A stretch of 64,000 nucleotides of DNA from Megalopta genalis (lineage: Eukaryota > Arthropoda > Insecta > Hymenoptera > Halictidae), in the NCBI RefSeq assembly GCF_051020955.1, contig NW_027476190.1, positions 310,001-374,000 on the forward strand. The letters run 5' to 3'. Under the pieces are notes generated by a model. That model was given only the letters and a program-made list of their open reading frames with translations. It was not told the DNA's origin and did no database searches. Position numbers and translations under genes: made by a program. Of the stretch, positions 11,266 to 26,917 are shown piece by piece; position 1 is the first letter of the stretch; every line of letters begins with the position of its first letter.

Positions 11266-14200
11266 CGATTTACGGCTAAAATAAATTTTTCTAATTTTTT
11301 TCAATAACATATTCCTGCTAAAATAACTTTTTTACATAGGGATTAAGCATTTAGAACGATACATTGTTTAAAATAAGGGCACTTTACTCTTGACATTTTA
11401 CGGTTTTTTCAATTTTCTGAAAAATCCTATCATTAGATTTTTTTAAGAATACGATATTCTTGCTTAACTAACGTTTCTACATAGGGATTAAGCATTTAGA
11501 ACGAAATCTAATGTCAGAAAATGGCACTTTACTCTTGACATTTTTCGGTTTTTTCAATTTTCTGGAAAATCCTATCATTAGATTTTTTTAAAAATACGAT
11601 ATTCTTGCTTAACTAACGTTTCTACATAGGGATTAAGCATTTAGAACGAAATCTAATGTAGGAAAATGGTACTTTACTCTTGACATTTTTCGGTTTTTTC
11701 AATTTTCTGGGAAATCCTATCATTAGATTTTTTTAAAAATACGATATTCTTGCTTAACTAACGTTTTTACATAGGGATTAAGCATTTAGAACGAAATCTA
11801 ATGTAGGAAAATGGTACTTTACTCTTGATCGGTACGTTGGCACTTAGAAAATATTCGGGCGTTCCAATCGCTCGTCTGTTGCATCATAGCGCGTCTCGGC
11901 GCAATCGACCGATTCGCTCGATCCATTATTTTCGATTTACGGCTAAAATAAATTTTTCTAATTTTTTTCAATAACATATTCCTGCTAAAATAACTTTTTT
12001 ACATAGGGATTAAGCATTTAGAACGATACATTGTTTAAAATAAGGGCACTTTACTCTTGACATTTTACGGTTTTTTCAATTTTCTGAAAAATCCTATCAT
12101 TAGATTTTTTTAAAAATACGATATTCTTGCTTAACTAACGTTTCTACATAGGGATTAAGCATTTAGAACGAAATCTAATGTCAGAAAATGGCACTTTACT
12201 CTTGACATTTTTCGGTTTTTTCAATTTTCTGGGAAATCCTATCATTAGATTTTTTTAAAAATACGATATTCTTGCTTAACTAACGTTTTTACATAGGGAT
12301 TAAGCATTTAGAACGAAATCTAATGTAGGAAAATGGTACTTTACTCTTGATCGGTACGTTGGCACTTAGAAAATATTCGGGCGTTCCAATCGCTCGTCTG
12401 TTGCATCATAGCGCGTCTCGGCGCAATCGACCGATTCGCTCGATCCATTATTTTCGATTTACGGCTAAAATAAATTTTTCTCATTTTATTCAATAACATA
12501 TTCCTGCTAAAATAACTTTTTTACATAGGGATTAAGCATTTAGAACGATACATTGTTTAAAATAAGGGCACTTTACTCTTGACATTTTACGGTTTTTTCA
12601 ATTTTCTGAAAAATCCTATCATTAGATTTTTTTAAAAATACGATATTCTTGCTTATCTAACGTTTCTACATAGGGATTAAGCATTTAGAACGAAATCTAA
12701 TGTCAGAAAATGGCACTTTACTCTTGACATTTTTCGGTTTTTTCAATTTTCTGGAAAATCCTATCATTAGATTTTTTTAAAAATACGATATTCTTGCTTA
12801 ACTAACGTTTTTACATAGGGATTAAGCATTTAGAACGAAATCTAATGTAGGAAAATGGTACTTTACTCTTGATCGGTACGTTGGGACTTTGAAAATATTC
12901 GGGCGTTCCAATCGCTCGTCTGTTGCATCATAGCGCGTCTCGGCGCAATCGACCGATTCGCTCGATCCATTATTTTCGATTTACGGCTAAAATAAATTTT
13001 TCTCATTTTATTCAATAACATATTCTTGCTTAAATAACTTTTTTACATAGGGATTAAGCATTTAGAACGATACATTGTTTAAAATAAGGGCACTTTACTC
13101 TTGACATTTTACGGTTTTTTCAATTTTCTGAAAAATCCTATCATTAGATTTTTTTAAAAATACGATATTCTTGCTTAACTAACGTTTCTACATAGGGATT
13201 AAGCATTTAGAACGAAATCTAATGTCAGAAAATGGCACTTTACTCTTGACATTTTTCGGTTTTTTCAATTTTCTGAAAAATCCTATCATTAGATTTTTTT
13301 AAAAATACGATATTCTTGCTTAACTAACGTTTCTACATAGGGATTAAGCATTTAGAACGAAATCTAATGTAGGAAAATGGTACTTTACTCTTGATCGGTA
13401 CGTTGGGACTTTGAAAATATTCGGGCGTTCCAATCGCTCGTCTGTTGCATCATAGCGCGTCTCGGCGCAATCGACCGATTCGCTCGATCCATTATTTTCG
13501 ATTTACGGCTAAAATAAATTTTTCTAATTTTTTTCAATAACATATTCCTGCTAAAATAACTTTTTTACATAGGGATTAAGCATTTAGAACGATACATTGT
13601 TTAAAATAAGGGCACTTTACTCTTGACATTTTACGGTTTTTTCAATTTTCTGAAAAATCCTATCATTAGATTTTTTTAAAAATACGATATTCTTGCTTAA
13701 CTAACGTTTCTACATAGGGATTAAGCATTTAGAACGAAATCTAATGTCAGAAAATGGCACTTTACTCTTGACATTTTTCGGTTTTTTCAATTTTCTGGGA
13801 AATCCTATCATTAGATTTTTTTAAAAATACGATATTCTTGCTTAACTAACGTTTTTACATAGGGATTAAGCATTTAGAACGAAATCTAATGTAGGAAAAT
13901 GGTACTTTACTCTTGATCGGTACGTTGGGACTTTGAAAATATTCGGGCGTTCCAATCGCTCGTCTGTTGCATCATAGCGCGTCTCGGCGCAATCGACCGA
14001 TTCGCTCGATCCATTATTTTCGATTTACGGCTAAAATAAATTTTTCTAATTTTTTTCAATAACATATTCCTGCTAAAATAACTTTTTTACATAGGGATTA
14101 AGCATTTAGAACGATACATTGTTTAAAATAAGGGCACTTTACTCTTGACATTTTACGGTTTTTTCAATTTTCTGAAAAATCCTATCATTAGATTTTTTTA

Positions 14201-15042
14201 AAAATACGATATTCTTGCTTAACTAACGTTTCTACATAGGGATTAAGCATTTAGAACGAAATCTAATGTCAGAAAATGGCACTTTACTCTTGACATTTTT
14301 CGGTTTTTTCAATTTTCTGGGAAATCCTATCATTAGATTTTTTTAAAAATACGATATTCTTGCTTAACTAACGTTTTTACATAGGGATTAAGCATTTAGA
14401 ACGAAATCTAATGTAGGAAAATGGTACTTTACTCTTGATCGGTACGTTGGGACTTTGAAAATATTCGGGCGTTCCAATCGCTCGTCTGTTGCATCATAGC
14501 GCGTCTCGGCGCAATCGACCGATTCGCTCGATCCATTATTTTCGATTTACGGCTAAAATAAATTTTTCTAATTTTTTTCAATAACATATTCCTGCTAAAA
14601 TAACTTTTTTACATAGGGATTAAGCATTTAGAACGATACATTGTTTAAAATAAGGGCACTTTACTCTTGACATTTTACGGTTTTTTCAATTTTCTGAAAA
14701 ATCCTATCATTAGATTTTTTTAAAAATACGATATTCTTGCTTAACTAACGTTTCTACATAGGGATTAAGCATTTAGAACGAAATCTAATGTCAGAAAATG
14801 GCACTTTACTCTTGACATTTTTCGGTTTTTTCAATTTTCTGGAAAATCCTATCATTAGATTTTTTTAAAAATACGATATTCTTGCTTAACTAACGTTTTT
14901 ACATAGGGATTAAGTATTTAGAACGAAATCTAATGTAGGAAAATGGTACTTTACTCTTGATCGGTACGTTGGGACTTTGAAAATATTCGGGCGTACGCGG
15001 CGCGCTCGGCGCTTCGAACAGCTCCGGTGTCCCCATTATTTT
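11266..15042. repeat. 3,777-bp second-tier repeat, copy 2
   Basis: Same seven-unit order as the copy at 6967. Its first unit differs in having a TAATTTTTTTC head and TTAAGAATACG, so the duplicated tract probably does not extend through the first head or has been converted there. Confidence 0.88.
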
Positions 15043-18000
15043 CGATTTACGGCTAAAATAAATTTTTCTAATTTTTTTCAATAACATATTCCTGCTAAAA
15101 TAACTTTTTTACATAGGGATTAAGCATTTAGAACGATACATTGTTTAAAATAAGGGCACTTTACTCTTGACATTTTACGGTTTTTTCAATTTTCTGAAAA
15201 ATCCTATCATTAGATTTTTTTAAAAATACGATATTCTTGCTTAACTAACGTTTCTACATAGGGATTAAGCATTTAGAACGAAATCTAATGTCAGAAAATG
15301 GCACTTTACTCTTGACATTTTTCGGTTTTTTCAATTTTCTGGGAAATCCTATCATTAGATTTTTTTAAAAATACGATATTCTTGCTTAACTAACGTTTTT
15401 ACATAGGGATTAAGCATTTAGAACGAAATCTAATGTAGGAAAATGGTACTTTACTCTTGATCGGTACGTTGGGACTTTGAAAATATTCGGGCGTTCCAAT
15501 CGCTCGTCTGTTGCATCATAGCGCGTCTCGGCGCAATCGACCGATTCGCTCGATCCATTATTTTCGATTTACGGCTAAAATAAATTTTTCTAATTTTTTT
15601 CAATAACATATTCCTGCTAAAATAACTTTTTTACATAGGGATTAAGCATTTAGAACGATACATTGTTTAAAATAAGGGCACTTTACTCTTGACATTTTAC
15701 GGTTTTTTCAATTTTCTGAAAAATCCTATCATTAGATTTTTTTAAAAATACGATATTCTTGCTTAACTAACGTTTCTACATAGGGATTAAGCATTTAGAA
15801 CGAAATCTAATGTCAGAAAATGGCACTTTACTCTTGACATTTTTCGGTTTTTTCAATTTTCTGGGAAATCCTATCATTAGATTTTTTTAAAAATACGATA
15901 TTCTTGCTTAACTAACGTTTTTACATAGGGATTAAGCATTTAGAACGAAATCTAATGTAGGAAAATGGTACTTTACTCTTGATCGGTACGTTGGCACTTA
16001 GAAAATATTCGGGCGTTCCAATCGCTCGTCTGTTGCATCATAGCGCGTCTCGGCGCAATCGACCGATTCGCTCGATCCATTATTTTCGATTTACGGCTAA
16101 AATAAATTTTTCTCATTTTATTCAATAACATATTCCTGCTAAAATAACTTTTTTACATAGGGATTAAGCATTTAGAACGATACATTGTTTAAAATAAGGG
16201 CACTTTACTCTTGACATTTTACGGTTTTTTCAATTTTCTGAAAAATCCTATCATTAGATTTTTTTAAAAATACGATATTCTTGCTTAACTAACGTTTCTA
16301 CATAGGGATTAAGCATTTAGAACGAAATCTAATGTCAGAAAATGGCACTTTACTCTTGACATTTTTCGGTTTTTTCAATTTTCTGGAAAATCCTATCATT
16401 AGATTTTTTTAAAAATACGATATTCTTGCTTAACTAACGTTTTTACATAGGGATTAAGCATTTAGAACGAAATCTAATGTAGGAAAATGGTACTTTACTC
16501 TTGATCGGTACGTTGGGACTTTGAAAATATTCGGGCGTTCCAATCGCTCGTCTGTTGCATCATAGCGCGTCTCGGCGCAATCGACCGATTCGCTCGATCC
16601 ATTATTTTCGATTTACGGCTAAAATAAATTTTTCTCATTTTATTCAATAACATATTCTTGCTTAAATAACTTTTTTACATAGGGATTAAGCATTTAGAAC
16701 GATACATTGTTTAAAATAAGGGCACTTTACTCTTGACATTTTACGGTTTTTTCAATTTTCTGAAAAATCCTATCATTAGATTTTTTTAAGAATACGATAT
16801 TCTTGCTTAACTAACGTTTCTACATAGGGATTAAGCATTTAGAACGAAATCTAATGTCAGAAAATGGCACTTTACTCTTGACATTTTTCGGTTTTTTCAA
16901 TTTTCTGAAAAATCCTATCATTAGATTTTTTTAAAAATACGATATTCTTGCTTAACTAACGTTTCTACATAGGGATTAAGCATTTAGAACGAAATCTAAT
17001 GTCAGAAAATGGCACTTTACTCTTGACATTTTTCGGTTTTTTCAATTTTCTGGGAAATCCTATCATTAGATTTTTTTAAAAATACGATATTCTTGCTTAA
17101 CTAACGTTTTTACATAGGGATTAAGCATTTAGAACGAAATCTAATGTAGGAAAATGGTACTTTACTCTTGATCGGTACGTTGGGACTTTGAAAATATTCG
17201 GGCGTTCCAATCGCTCGTCTGTTGCATCATAGCGCGTCTCGGCGCAATCGACCGATTCGCTCGATCCATTATTTTCGATTTACGGCTAAAATAAATTTTT
17301 CTAATTTTTTTCAATAACATATTCCTGCTAAAATAACTTTTTTACATAGGGATTAAGCATTTAGAACGATACATTGTTTAAAATAAGGGCACTTTACTCT
17401 TGACATTTTACGGTTTTTTCAATTTTCTGAAAAATCCTATCATTAGATTTTTTTAAAAATACGATATTCTTGCTTAACTAACGTTTCTACATAGGGATTA
17501 AGCATTTAGAACGAAATCTAATGTCAGAAAATGGCACTTTACTCTTGACATTTTTCGGTTTTTTCAATTTTCTGGAAAATCCTATCATTAGATTTTTTTA
17601 AAAATACGATATTCTTGCTTAACTAACGTTTTTACATAGGGATTAAGCATTTAGAACGAAATCTAATGTAGGAAAATGGTACTTTACTCTTGATCGGTAC
17701 GTTGGGACTTTGAAAATATTCGGGCGTTCCAATCGCTCGTCTGTTGCATCATAGCGCGTCTCGGCGCAATCGACCGATTCGCTCGATCCATTATTTTCGA
17801 TTTACGGCTAAAATAAATTTTTCTAATTTTTTTCAATAACATATTCCTGCTAAAATAACTTTTTTACATAGGGATTAAGCATTTAGAACGATACATTGTT
17901 TAAAATAAGGGCACTTTACTCTTGACATTTTACGGTTTTTTCAATTTTCTGAAAAATCCTATCATTAGATTTTTTTAAAAATACGATATTCTTGCTTAAC

Positions 18001-19863
18001 TAACGTTTCTACATAGGGATTAAGCATTTAGAACGAAATCTAATCTCAGAAAATGGCACTTTACTCTTGACATTTTTCGGTTTTTTCAATTTTCTGGGAA
18101 ATCCTATCATTAGATTTTTTTAAAAATACGATATTCTTGCTTAACTAACGTTTTTACATAGGGATTAAGCATTTAGAACGAAATCTAATGTAGGAAAATG
18201 GTACTTTACTCTTGATCGGTACGTTGGCACTTAGAAAATATTCGGGCGTTCCAATCGCTCGTCTGTTGCATCATAGCGCGTCTCGGCGCAATCGACCGAT
18301 TCGCTCGATCCATTATTTTCGATTTACGGCTAAAATAAATTTTTCTCATTTTATTCAATAACATATTCCTGCTAAAATAACTTTTTTACATAGGGATTAA
18401 GCATTTAGAACGATACATTGTTTAAAATAAGGGCACTTTACTCTTGACATTTTACGGTTTTTTCAATTTTCTGAAAAATCCTATCATTAGATTTTTTTAA
18501 AAATACGATATTCTTGCTTAACTAACGTTTCTACATAGGGATTAAGCATTTAGAACGAAATCTAATGTCAGAAAATGGCACTTTACTCTTGACATTTTTC
18601 GGTTTTTTCAATTTTCTGGAAAATCCTATCATTAGATTTTTTTAAAAATACGATATTCTTGCTTAACTAACGTTTTTACATAGGGATTAAGTATTTAGAA
18701 CGAAATCTAATGTAGGAAAATGGTACTTTACTCTTGATCGGTACGTTGGGACTTTGAAAATATTCGGGCGTACGCGGCGCGCTCGGCGCTTCGAACAGCT
18801 CCGGTGTCCCCATTATTTTCGATTTACGGCTAAAATAAATTTTTCTAATTTTTTTCAATAACATATTCCTGCTAAAATAACTTTTTTACATAGGGATTAA
18901 GCATTTAGAACGATACATTGTTTAAAATAAGGGCACTTTACTCTTGACATTTTACGGTTTTTTCAATTTTCTGAAAAATCCTATCATTAGATTTTTTTAA
19001 AAATACGATATTCTTGCTTAACTAACGTTTCTACATAGGGATTAAGCATTTAGAACGAAATCTAATGTCAGAAAATGGCACTTTACTCTTGACATTTTTC
19101 GGTTTTTTCAATTTTCTGGGAAATCCTATCATTAGATTTTTTTAAAAATACGATATTCTTGCTTAACTAACGTTTTTACATAGGGATTAAGCATTTAGAA
19201 CGAAATCTAATGTAGGAAAATGGTACTTTACTCTTGATCGGTACGTTGGGACTTTGAAAATATTCGGGCGTTCCAATCGCTCGTCTGTTGCATCATAGCG
19301 CGTCTCGGCGCAATCGACCGATTCGCTCGATCCATTATTTTCGATTTACGGCTAAAATAAATTTTTCTAATTTTTTTCAATAACATATTCCTGCTAAAAT
19401 AACTTTTTTACATAGGGATTAAGCATTTAGAACGATACATTGTTTAAAATAAGGGCACTTTACTCTTGACATTTTACGGTTTTTTCAATTTTCTGAAAAA
19501 TCCTATCATTAGATTTTTTTAAAAATACGATATTCTTGCTTAACTAACGTTTCTACATAGGGATTAAGCATTTAGAACGAAATCTAATGTCAGAAAATGG
19601 CACTTTACTCTTGACATTTTTCGGTTTTTTCAATTTTCTGGGAAATCCTATCATTAGATTTTTTTAAAAATACGATATTCTTGCTTAACTAACGTTTTTA
19701 CATAGGGATTAAGCATTTAGAACGAAATCTAATGTAGGAAAATGGTACTTTACTCTTGATCGGTACGTTGGGACTTTGAAAATATTCGGGCGTTCCAATC
19801 GCTCGTCTGTTGCATCATAGCGCGTCTCGGCGCAATCGACCGATTCGCTCGATCCATTATTTT

Positions 19864-22800
19864 CGATTTACGGCTAAAATAAATTTTTCTCATTTTATTC
19901 AATAACATATTCTTGCTTAAATAACTTTTTTACATAGGGATTAAGCATTTAGAACGATACATTGTTTAAAATAAGGGCACTTTACTCTTGACATTTTACG
20001 GTTTTTTCAATTTTCTGAAAAATCCTATCATTAGATTTTTTTAAAAATACGATATTCTTGCTTAACTAACGTTTCTACATAGGGATTAAGCATTTAGAAC
20101 GAAATCTAATGTCAGAAAATGGCACTTTACTCTTGACATTTTTCGGTTTTTTCAATTTTCTGGAAAATCCTATCATTAGATTTTTTTAAAAATACGATAT
20201 TCTTGCTTAACTAACGTTTCTACATAGGGATTAAGCATTTAGAACGAAATCTAATGTAGGAAAATGGTACTTTACTCTTGACATTTTTCGGTTTTTTCAA
20301 TTTTCTGGGAAATCCTATCATTAGATTTTTTTAAAAATACGATATTCTTGCTTAACTAACGTTTTTACATAGGGATTAAGCATTTAGAACGAAATCTAAT
20401 GTAGGAAAATGGTACTTTACTCTTGATCGGTACGTTGGCACTTAGAAAATATTCGGGCGTTCCAATCGCTCGTCTGTTGCATCATAGCGCGTCTCGGCGC
20501 AATCGACCGATTCGCTCGATCCATTATTTTCGATTTACGGCTAAAATAAATTTTTCTAATTTTTTTCAATAACATATTCCTGCTAAAATAACTTTTTTAC
20601 ATAGGGATTAAGCATTTAGAACGATACATTGTTTAAAATAAGGGCACTTTACTCTTGACATTTTACGGTTTTTTCAATTTTCTGAAAAATCCTATCATTA
20701 GATTTTTTTAAAAATACGATATTCTTGCTTAACTAACGTTTCTACATAGGGATTAAGCATTTAGAACGAAATCTAATGTCAGAAAATGGCACTTTACTCT
20801 TGACATTTTTCGGTTTTTTCAATTTTCTGGGAAATCCTATCATTAGATTTTTTTAAAAATACGATATTCTTGCTTAACTAACGTTTTTACATAGGGATTA
20901 AGCATTTAGAACGAAATCTAATGTAGGAAAATGGTACTTTACTCTTGATCGGTACGTTGGCACTTAGAAAATATTCGGGCGTTCCAATCGCTCGTCTGTT
21001 GCATCATAGCGCGTCTCGGCGCAATCGACCGATTCGCTCGATCCATTATTTTCGATTTACGGCTAAAATAAATTTTTCTCATTTTATTCAATAACATATT
21101 CCTGCTAAAATAACTTTTTTACATAGGGATTAAGCATTTAGAACGATACATTGTTTAAAATAAGGGCACTTTACTCTTGACATTTTACGGTTTTTTCAAT
21201 TTTCTGAAAAATCCTATCATTAGATTTTTTTAAAAATACGATATTCTTGCTTATCTAACGTTTCTACATAGGGATTAAGCATTTAGAACGAAATCTAATG
21301 TCAGAAAATGGCACTTTACTCTTGACATTTTTCGGTTTTTTCAATTTTCTGGAAAATCCTATCATTAGATTTTTTTAAAAATACGATATTCTTGCTTAAC
21401 TAACGTTTTTACATAGGGATTAAGCATTTAGAACGAAATCTAATGTAGGAAAATGGTACTTTACTCTTGATCGGTACGTTGGGACTTTGAAAATATTCGG
21501 GCGTTCCAATCGCTCGTCTGTTGCATCATAGCGCGTCTCGGCGCAATCGACCGATTCGCTCGATCCATTATTTTCGATTTACGGCTAAAATAAATTTTTC
21601 TCATTTTATTCAATAACATATTCTTGCTTAAATAACTTTTTTACATAGGGATTAAGCATTTAGAACGATACATTGTTTAAAATAAGGGCACTTTACTCTT
21701 GACATTTTACGGTTTTTTCAATTTTCTGAAAAATCCTATCATTAGATTTTTTTAAGAATACGATATTCTTGCTTAACTAACGTTTCTACATAGGGATTAA
21801 GCATTTAGAACGAAATCTAATGTCAGAAAATGGCACTTTACTCTTGACATTTTTCGGTTTTTTCAATTTTCTGAAAAATCCTATCATTAGATTTTTTTAA
21901 AAATACGATATTCTTGCTTAACTAACGTTTCTACATAGGGATTAAGCATTTAGAACGAAATCTAATGTAGGAAAATGGTACTTTACTCTTGATCGGTACG
22001 TTGGGACTTTGAAAATATTCGGGCGTTCCAATCGCTCGTCTGTTGCATCATAGCGCGTCTCGGCGCAATCGACCGATTCGCTCGATCCATTATTTTCGAT
22101 TTACGGCTAAAATAAATTTTTCTAATTTTTTTCAATAACATATTCCTGCTAAAATAACTTTTTTACATAGGGATTAAGCATTTAGAACGATACATTGTTT
22201 AAAATAAGGGCACTTTACTCTTGACATTTTACGGTTTTTTCAATTTTCTGAAAAATCCTATCATTAGATTTTTTTAAAAATACGATATTCTTGCTTAACT
22301 AACGTTTCTACATAGGGATTAAGCATTTAGAACGAAATCTAATGTCAGAAAATGGCACTTTACTCTTGACATTTTTCGGTTTTTTCAATTTTCTGGGAAA
22401 TCCTATCATTAGATTTTTTTAAAAATACGATATTCTTGCTTAACTAACGTTTTTACATAGGGATTAAGCATTTAGAACGAAATCTAATGTAGGAAAATGG
22501 TACTTTACTCTTGATCGGTACGTTGGGACTTTGAAAATATTCGGGCGTTCCAATCGCTCGTCTGTTGCATCATAGCGCGTCTCGGCGCAATCGACCGATT
22601 CGCTCGATCCATTATTTTCGATTTACGGCTAAAATAAATTTTTCTAATTTTTTTCAATAACATATTCCTGCTAAAATAACTTTTTTACATAGGGATTAAG
22701 CATTTAGAACGATACATTGTTTAAAATAAGGGCACTTTACTCTTGACATTTTACGGTTTTTTCAATTTTCTGAAAAATCCTATCATTAGATTTTTTTAAA

Positions 22801-23640
22801 AATACGATATTCTTGCTTAACTAACGTTTCTACATAGGGATTAAGCATTTAGAACGAAATCTAATGTCAGAAAATGGCACTTTACTCTTGACATTTTTCG
22901 GTTTTTTCAATTTTCTGGGAAATCCTATCATTAGATTTTTTTAAAAATACGATATTCTTGCTTAACTAACGTTTTTACATAGGGATTAAGCATTTAGAAC
23001 GAAATCTAATGTAGGAAAATGGTACTTTACTCTTGATCGGTACGTTGGGACTTTGAAAATATTCGGGCGTTCCAATCGCTCGTCTGTTGCATCATAGCGC
23101 GTCTCGGCGCAATCGACCGATTCGCTCGATCCATTATTTTCGATTTACGGCTAAAATAAATTTTTCTAATTTTTTTCAATAACATATTCCTGCTAAAATA
23201 ACTTTTTTACATAGGGATTAAGCATTTAGAACGATACATTGTTTAAAATAAGGGCACTTTACTCTTGACATTTTACGGTTTTTTCAATTTTCTGAAAAAT
23301 CCTATCATTAGATTTTTTTAAAAATACGATATTCTTGCTTAACTAACGTTTCTACATAGGGATTAAGCATTTAGAACGAAATCTAATGTCAGAAAATGGC
23401 ACTTTACTCTTGACATTTTTCGGTTTTTTCAATTTTCTGGAAAATCCTATCATTAGATTTTTTTAAAAATACGATATTCTTGCTTAACTAACGTTTTTAC
23501 ATAGGGATTAAGTATTTAGAACGAAATCTAATGTAGGAAAATGGTACTTTACTCTTGATCGGTACGTTGGGACTTTGAAAATATTCGGGCGTACGCGGCG
23601 CGCTCGGCGCTTCGAACAGCTCCGGTGTCCCCATTATTTT
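19864..23640. repeat. 3,777-bp second-tier repeat, copy 3
   Basis: Same seven-unit order and marker offset as the copy at 6967. It is the closer of the two others to copy 1, because its 667-bp unit also has the ATTCTTGCTTAAATAAC head. Confidence 0.9.
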
Positions 23641-26600
23641 CGATTTACGGCTAAAATAAATTTTTCTAATTTTTTTCAATAACATATTCCTGCTAAAATA
23701 ACTTTTTTACATAGGGATTAAGCATTTAGAACGATACATTGTTTAAAATAAGGGCACTTTACTCTTGACATTTTACGGTTTTTTCAATTTTCTGAAAAAT
23801 CCTATCATTAGATTTTTTTAAAAATACGATATTCTTGCTTAACTAACGTTTCTACATAGGGATTAAGCATTTAGAACGAAATCTAATGTCAGAAAATGGC
23901 ACTTTACTCTTGACATTTTTCGGTTTTTTCAATTTTCTGGGAAATCCTATCATTAGATTTTTTTAAAAATACGATATTCTTGCTTAACTAACGTTTTTAC
24001 ATAGGGATTAAGCATTTAGAACGAAATCTAATGTAGGAAAATGGTACTTTACTCTTGATCGGTACGTTGGGACTTTGAAAATATTCGGGCGTTCCAATCG
24101 CTCGTCTGTTGCATCATAGCGCGTCTCGGCGCAATCGACCGATTCGCTCGATCCATTATTTTCGATTTACGGCTAAAATAAATTTTTCTAATTTTTTTCA
24201 ATAACATATTCCTGCTAAAATAACTTTTTTACATAGGGATTAAGCATTTAGAACGATACATTGTTTAAAATAAGGGCACTTTACTCTTGACATTTTACGG
24301 TTTTTTCAATTTTCTGAAAAATCCTATCATTAGATTTTTTTAAAAATACGATATTCTTGCTTAACTAACGTTTCTACATAGGGATTAAGCATTTAGAACG
24401 AAATCTAATGTCAGAAAATGGCACTTTACTCTTGACATTTTTCGGTTTTTTCAATTTTCTGGGAAATCCTATCATTAGATTTTTTTAAAAATACGATATT
24501 CTTGCTTAACTAACGTTTTTACATAGGGATTAAGCATTTAGAACGAAATCTAATGTAGGAAAATGGTACTTTACTCTTGATCGGTACGTTGGCACTTAGA
24601 AAATATTCGGGCGTTCCAATCGCTCGTCTGTTGCATCATAGCGCGTCTCGGCGCAATCGACCGATTCGCTCGATCCATTATTTTCGATTTACGGCTAAAA
24701 TAAATTTTTCTCATTTTATTCAATAACATATTCCTGCTAAAATAACTTTTTTACATAGGGATTAAGCATTTAGAACGATACATTGTTTAAAATAAGGGCA
24801 CTTTACTCTTGACATTTTACGGTTTTTTCAATTTTCTGAAAAATCCTATCATTAGATTTTTTTAAAAATACGATATTCTTGCTTAACTAACGTTTCTACA
24901 TAGGGATTAAGCATTTAGAACGAAATCTAATGTCAGAAAATGGCACTTTACTCTTGACATTTTTCGGTTTTTTCAATTTTCTGGAAAATCCTATCATTAG
25001 ATTTTTTTAAAAATACGATATTCTTGCTTAACTAACGTTTTTACATAGGGATTAAGCATTTAGAACGAAATCTAATGTAGGAAAATGGTACTTTACTCTT
25101 GATCGGTACGTTGGGACTTTGAAAATATTCGGGCGTTCCAATCGCTCGTCTGTTGCATCATAGCGCGTCTCGGCGCAATCGACCGATTCGCTCGATCCAT
25201 TATTTTCGATTTACGGCTAAAATAAATTTTTCTCATTTTATTCAATAACATATTCTTGCTTAAATAACTTTTTTACATAGGGATTAAGCATTTAGAACGA
25301 TACATTGTTTAAAATAAGGGCACTTTACTCTTGACATTTTACGGTTTTTTCAATTTTCTGAAAAATCCTATCATTAGATTTTTTTAAGAATACGATATTC
25401 TTGCTTAACTAACGTTTCTACATAGGGATTAAGCATTTAGAACGAAATCTAATGTCAGAAAATGGCACTTTACTCTTGACATTTTTCGGTTTTTTCAATT
25501 TTCTGAAAAATCCTATCATTAGATTTTTTTAAAAATACGATATTCTTGCTTAACTAACGTTTCTACATAGGGATTAAGCATTTAGAACGAAATCTAATGT
25601 CAGAAAATGGCACTTTACTCTTGACATTTTTCGGTTTTTTCAATTTTCTGGGAAATCCTATCATTAGATTTTTTTAAAAATACGATATTCTTGCTTAACT
25701 AACGTTTTTACATAGGGATTAAGCATTTAGAACGAAATCTAATGTAGGAAAATGGTACTTTACTCTTCATCGGTACGTTGGCACTTAGAAAATATTCGGG
25801 CGTTCCAATCGCTCGTCTGTTGCATCATAGCGCGTCTCGGCGCAATCGACCGATTCGCTCGATCCATTATTTTCGATTTACGGCTAAAATAAATTTTTCT
25901 AATTTTTTTCAATAACATATTCCTGCTAAAATAACTTTTTTACATAGGGATTAAGCATTTAGAACGATACATTGTTTAAAATAAGGGCACTTTACTCTTG
26001 ACATTTTACGGTTTTTTCAATTTTCTGAAAAATCCTATCATTAGATTTTTTTAAAAATACGATATTCTTGCTTAACTAACGTTTCTACATAGGGATTAAG
26101 CATTTAGAACGAAATCTAATGTCAGAAAATGGCACTTTACTCTTGACATTTTTCGGTTTTTTCAATTTTCTGGAAAATCCTATCATTAGATTTTTTTAAA
26201 AATACGATATTCTTGCTTAACTAACGTTTTTACATAGGGATTAAGCATTTAGAACGAAATCTAATGTAGGAAAATGGTACTTTACTCTTGATCGGTACGT
26301 TGGCACTTAGAAAATATTCGGGCGTTCCAATCGCTCGTCTGTTGCATCATAGCGCGTCTCGGCGCAATCGACCGATTCGCTCGATCCATTATTTTCGATT
26401 TACGGCTAAAATAAATTTTTCTCATTTTATTCAATAACATATTCCTGCTAAAATAACTTTTTTACATAGGGATTAAGCATTTAGAACGATACATTGTTTA
26501 AAATAAGGGCACTTTACTCTTGACATTTTACGGTTTTTTCAATTTTCTGAAAAATCCTATCATTAGATTTTTTTAAAAATACGATATTCTTGCTTAACTA

Positions 26601-26917
26601 ACGTTTCTACATAGGGATTAAGCATTTAGAACGAAATCTAATGTCAGAAAATGGCACTTTACTCTTGACATTTTTCGGTTTTTTCAATTTTCTGGAAAAT
26701 CCTATCATTAGATTTTTTTAAAAATACGATATTCTTGCTTAACTAACGTTTTTACATAGGGATTAAGCATTTAGAACGAAATCTAATGTAGGAAAATGGT
26801 ACTTTACTCTTGATCGGTACGTTGGGACTTTGAAAATATTCGGGCGTTCCAATCGCTCGTCTGTTGCATCATAGCGCGTCTCGGCGCAATCGACCGATTC
26901 GCTCGATCCATTATTTT

